Part shown: piece after piece, positions 61,284-64,000 of the stretch
Layout of the letters: every line of letters starts with the position of its first letter
Position numbering within the stretch: position 1 is the stretch's first letter
Origin: Sulfitobacter delicatus
Lineage (GTDB): Bacteria > Pseudomonadota > Alphaproteobacteria > Rhodobacterales > Rhodobacteraceae
Direction of reading: 5' to 3'
Length of the DNA: 64,000 nt
Assembly (NCBI RefSeq): GCF_900102535.1
Contig: NZ_FNBP01000008.1
Location: 62,001 to 126,000, forward strand
Notes under the pieces: generated by a model
Database searches by the model: none
Told to the model about the DNA's origin: nothing
Seen by the model: the letters and a program-made list of their open reading frames with translations, nothing else
Made by a program: the position numbers and the translations under genes

Positions 61284-61904
61284 CTATTCCTGCGGGGTTA
61301 CCAGATAGCCGTCTGCTTCCATAAGGCGATCATAGAGCGCGAACTCATCGGCGCGGGTGGCGCGCAACTGGGCCTCGACCTCGAGCGACAGGGGCGCTGG
61401 CACGTCAGGGGAGACGTTCTTGGGCTTCAGGTTGATGTCTTGGCGGAGCCTGTCGGACAGGAAATCACGGAAGGCCAACTGTCGCTCATAGGCAAAGAGA
61501 TGCTGGATCAGCAGCGCGCCATGGTCGGACGTCAGGAAGGTGAACTGGCTGCCGATCTGTGCGCGCGGGGGCGGATCGTCGGAGATCACTTCGAGTGCAA
61601 ATTGATCAAAGGTCAGCGTTTTGGTGCTGAGCCGATGCCCATCAAGGCGCGGCTGGCTCCGGTAGCGATACCAACTGCGGATCTGGTCCACCGGGTTGCG
61701 CATCACTGCGAGGGGTTCAGGCGCAGCAGAGAAGGTTTGCGTCAGAAAGGGCCGCACCCGGTTCATATAGCGCTGTGCGGTGATGTGTTTGCGATTGCGC
61801 GCAAAGACGATTTCCGCATGCGGTTTCAGCGCCATCTCAACGGCGGTGGTCCCGGTCTTGGGCGTGGCGAGAAAGGCTAGTTCGCGGCTGAGGAAGATCA
61901 GCAT
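61284..61904 (-). CDS. Sulfotransferase-family-like protein
   Basis: A 206-residue protein starting [26 protein letters not shown], where PKTGTT is the PAPS-binding 5'-PSB loop type motif of sulfotransferases, with a possible 3'-phosphate motif in [18 protein letters not shown] (R-x-P-x-D-x3-S). It overlaps the lldD stop by 7 nt and so is probably translated with it. Substrate unknown; a nucleotide-dependent sulfotransferase is inferred from the motifs. Confidence 0.77.
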   Translation of the reverse strand: MLIFLSRELAFLATPKTGTTAVEMALKPHAEIVFARNRKHITAQRYMNRVRPFLTQTFSAAPEPLAVMRNPVDQIRSWYRYRSQPRLDGHRLSTKTLTFDQFALEVISDDPPPRAQIGSQFTFLTSDHGALLIQHLFAYERQLAFRDFLSDRLRQDINLKPKNVSPDVPAPLSLEVEAQLRATRADEFALYDRLMEADGYLVTPQE

Positions 61905-63088
61905 GCGGGCGCGGCACCGGGCTGGGGTTGCCAGTCGCCGGCGAAATGCCGGGGGATCAGCAGGTTGTGGCGGCCCAGACGCGAAACCGAGGTTTCCCCG
62001 CAGAGCGCCATGGTCAGGTCCAACTCGCGATGGATCACTTCCAGCGCGCGGGTGACCCCCTGCTGGCCCATCGCGCCCAGACCGTAGATAAAGGCGCGGC
62101 CGATGTAGGTGCCTTTGGCGCCCATGGCCATGGCTTTGAGCACGTCCTGGCCGGACCGGATGCCGCCGTCCAGATGGACTTCGATCTGGTCGCCGACGGC
62201 TTCGAGGATTTCTGGCAGCATGCGGATCGAGCTCAGCGCTCCATCCAACTGCCGTCCGCCGTGGTTGCTCACGATGATTGCATCGGCGCCCACTTTCAGC
62301 GCCATGCGTGCATCCTCGGCGTCCAAAATACCCTTGAGGATCACCTTGCCGCCCCACTGCTCTTTGATCTTGGCAATCTTGTCCCAGTCGAGCGAGGGGT
62401 CGAATTGCTCAGCCGTCCAAGCGCCCAGATCGGCGTTGTCGGTCACGCCGTGGACATGGCCGACGATATTGCCGAAATGCCGCCGTTTGGCGCTCAGCAT
62501 TTCGATCCCCCAGCCCCATTTGGTGGCAAGGTTGGCGATGGTTTTTGCGGTCAGTTTCGGCGGGGCAGAGAGGCCGTTTTTCAGGTCTTTGTGGCGCTGT
62601 CCGAGGATTTGCAGATCAAGCGTAATTACCAGCGCCGAGCAGTTCGCATCCTTGGCGCGTTGGATCAGACGGCTGACGTAGTCCTGATCGCGCATGGTAT
62701 AAAGTTGGAACCAAAAGGGTTTGGTCGTCGCCTCGGCCACGTCTTCGATCGAGTTGATCGACATGGTGGACAACGTGAAGGGCACGCCAAAGGCCTCTGC
62801 CGCGCGGGCCGCCTTAATCTCCCCATCCGCGCATTGCATCCCCGTCAGCCCGACGGGGGCAAGGGCAACGGGCATGGCGACATCTTCGCCAATCATCTGC
62901 GTGGCCGTGCTGCGTCCAGACATGTCCACCGCCACGCGCTGGCGCAGGCGGATTTGGTCAAAGTCGCTGCAATTCTCGCGGAAGGTCTGCTCGGTCCAGC
63001 TGCCCGATTCCGCGTAGTCGTAGAACATCTGCGGGACGCGGCGTTTGTAGATGCGTTTTAGATCGTCGATGCTGGTGATGACGGGCAT
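61898..63088 (-). CDS. lldD: FMN-dependent L-lactate dehydrogenase / alpha-hydroxy-acid oxidase
   Basis: A 396-residue FMN enzyme oxidising L-lactate or a related alpha-hydroxy acid, feeding electrons to quinone. The catalytic His is in VSNHGGRQLDG, FMN-binding segments are LAPVGLTGMQ and DGGIRSGQDVLKAMAMGAKG, and the substrate Arg lies in HGGRQ. L-lactate is the commonest substrate of close homologues, but related acids such as glycolate are possible. Confidence 0.85.
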   Translation of the reverse strand: MPVITSIDDLKRIYKRRVPQMFYDYAESGSWTEQTFRENCSDFDQIRLRQRVAVDMSGRSTATQMIGEDVAMPVALAPVGLTGMQCADGEIKAARAAEAFGVPFTLSTMSINSIEDVAEATTKPFWFQLYTMRDQDYVSRLIQRAKDANCSALVITLDLQILGQRHKDLKNGLSAPPKLTAKTIANLATKWGWGIEMLSAKRRHFGNIVGHVHGVTDNADLGAWTAEQFDPSLDWDKIAKIKEQWGGKVILKGILDAEDARMALKVGADAIIVSNHGGRQLDGALSSIRMLPEILEAVGDQIEVHLDGGIRSGQDVLKAMAMGAKGTYIGRAFIYGLGAMGQQGVTRALEVIHRELDLTMALCGETSVSRLGRHNLLIPRHFAGDWQPQPGAAPAC

Positions 63089-63165
63089 GGGCCACCTGTG
63101 CTGAAGGAGTTAACTTTTGGTAGCAACTGGGGCGGGGCTTGGCAATTGGGAAGGGCGGGTGCTGA

Positions 63166-63201
63166 GGGCATCGCCCTCCGGGGGGAGGGAAGGCGATGCC
63201 C
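63166..63201 (-). terminator. Hairpin downstream of trpA
   Basis: GGGCATCGCC and GGCGATGCCC are perfect 10-bp arms, with an inner CCTCC/GGAGG pairing. A second hairpin (CCGGTG/CACCGG) is adjacent at 63200-63213. No T tract on the trpA strand, but the position after trpA fits a 3'-end structure. Confidence 0.55.
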
Positions 63202-63247
63202 GGTGTGCCACCGGGCGGAGCTTTGTAGGAGAGAGGGAAAACCAGCG

Positions 63248-64000
63248 TCAGGCTGAATGTGCCCCATCGGCCAGCGATTTCACGAAAGCCAGTACATCCT
63301 CTGCACTGTCGCCATTCGCAATGCGGTTAACGATGGCCGAGCCGATGACCACGCCGTCAGCAACTTCCGCAATGGCGCGGGCCTTCTCAGGCGTATTCAC
63401 GCCAAAGCCCACAATGACCGGCAAGCCGCTGGCTTTCTGAATGCGGGCGACCTCTGGGCTGACATCTGTGGCATTCGCCTCTGCCGAGCCGGTGATCCCG
63501 GTGATCGAAACATAATAGACAAAGCCCGAGGTGTTCTGCACCACGCGGGGCAGGCGCTTGTCGTCAGTGGTGGGGGTGGCAAGGCGGATGAAGTTCAGCC
63601 CGGCGTCCTGCGCGGGCAGGCACAACTCGATGTCTTCTTCGGGCGGCAGGTCGACCACAATCAGTCCGTCGATGCCTGCATCTTTGGCCTCGGCCAGAAA
63701 CTTTTCGACGCCCATCGAATAAATCGGATTGTAATAGCCCATCAGCACGATCGGGGTCGTGTCATCTTCGGCCCGAAAAGCGCGGACCATTTCCAGAGTG
63801 CGGGCCAGCGTCATGCCGGCCTCAAGGGCGCGTTGCCCGGCGAGCTGGATCGTCGGGCCATCGGCCATCGGATCGGTGAAGGGCAGGCCCAATTCGATAA
63901 TATCTACCCCGGCGGCGGGCAGGCCGCGCACGATCTCAAGCGAGCGGTCATAGTCAGGATCGCCGGCCATCACATAGGACACAAACGCCTTTTTGCCACG
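63248..64000 (-). CDS. trpA: Tryptophan synthase alpha subunit (5' partial)
   Basis: Cleaves indole-3-glycerol phosphate to indole for TrpB. The frame is open to the window edge ([13 protein letters not shown]...), so the N-terminal few residues lie outside. The catalytic Glu is in [19 protein letters not shown], the catalytic Asp in [12 protein letters not shown], and the phosphate site in [10 protein letters not shown] and VIGSAIV. It is on the minus strand, away from trpB. Confidence 0.95.
   Translation of the reverse strand, partial: RGKKAFVSYVMAGDPDYDRSLEIVRGLPAAGVDIIELGLPFTDPMADGPTIQLAGQRALEAGMTLARTLEMVRAFRAEDDTTPIVLMGYYNPIYSMGVEKFLAEAKDAGIDGLIVVDLPPEEDIELCLPAQDAGLNFIRLATPTTDDKRLPRVVQNTSGFVYYVSITGITGSAEANATDVSPEVARIQKASGLPVIVGFGVNTPEKARAIAEVADGVVIGSAIVNRIANGDSAEDVLAFVKSLADGAHSA

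Overview
The window is high-GC, gene-dense alphaproteobacterial chromosome, most like a marine Rhodobacteraceae (Roseobacter/Sulfitobacter-type) genome. The genus is inferred from gene content, not proven. Supporting points are ethylmalonyl-CoA-pathway genes beside TCA-cycle genes, an HvrA-type H-NS protein, an RTX protein with a C-terminal Hint domain, TIGR02186 next to TauE, a LuxR protein with no luxI in the window, and Rhodobacteraceae-style intergenic hairpin repeats. I found no rRNA, tRNA, insertion sequence, prophage or CRISPR array. Both ends cut through genes: ftsE on the left, trpA on the right.

Layout. 1-2280: ftsE-ftsX-acyltransferase with GTGA/ATGA overlaps. 2663-13830 (minus): the 2-oxoglutarate to succinate block sucC, small membrane gene, sucD, DUF805, sucA, sucB, then an AT-rich orphan gene, two MAPEG genes around a small unknown, and lpdA. 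14055-16723 (minus): mcl2-nnrU-DUF1737-mch, an ethylmalonyl-CoA-pathway operon. 17014-19243: secreted proteins and a 2H phosphoesterase. 19398-24326: mdh, then sdhC-sdhD-sdhA-lipoprotein-sdhB. 24381-31000: deoD, hns-like, ecm (minus), PlsB-like acyltransferase, ccr. 31151-36060: LuxR solo with an overlapping small gene, RecD-like helicase, SDR, TIGR02186, TauE. 36173-41080 (minus): a BMP-family nucleoside-type ABC importer. 41216-42817: nfuA-tsaB-rimI. 43029-45083: RTX-Hint protein. 45089-54063: usp, ilvE-like, M48 lipoprotein, YigZ, HlyIII, LysR/VOC pair, rimO, AsmA. 54160-55392: trpB. 55850-57398: three tandem small secreted paralogues and a membrane-anchored LuxR-type HTH protein. 57403-64000 (minus): DUF4893-like, DUF2237, serine hydrolase, pth, rplY, sulfotransferase-like, lldD, trpA.

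How the genes work together. Four steps of the TCA cycle (2-oxoglutarate dehydrogenase, succinyl-CoA ligase, succinate dehydrogenase, malate dehydrogenase) sit within about 22 kb. Four enzymes of the ethylmalonyl-CoA route (Ccr, Ecm, Mch, Mcl2) lie between or beside them; this route makes malate and succinyl-CoA from acetyl-CoA, so its products feed the neighbouring TCA genes. The strongest non-coding signal links the two TCA operons. A pair of identical 10-bp palindromes (TGTGATCACA), spaced exactly 21 bp start to start, lies upstream of both sucC and sdhC, as expected for one shared regulator. Other regulatory candidates are an Irr-type iron-control box upstream of nfuA, a second inverted repeat upstream of sdhC, and palindromes upstream of mcl2 and the BMP-type importer.

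The main unexplained coding loci are the triplet of small secreted paralogues, the AT-rich orphan between sucB and the MAPEG cassette, a lipoprotein between sdhA and sdhB, a PRC-barrel protein with an 11-residue-repeat coiled coil, and a small protein made of two tandem 40-residue repeats.
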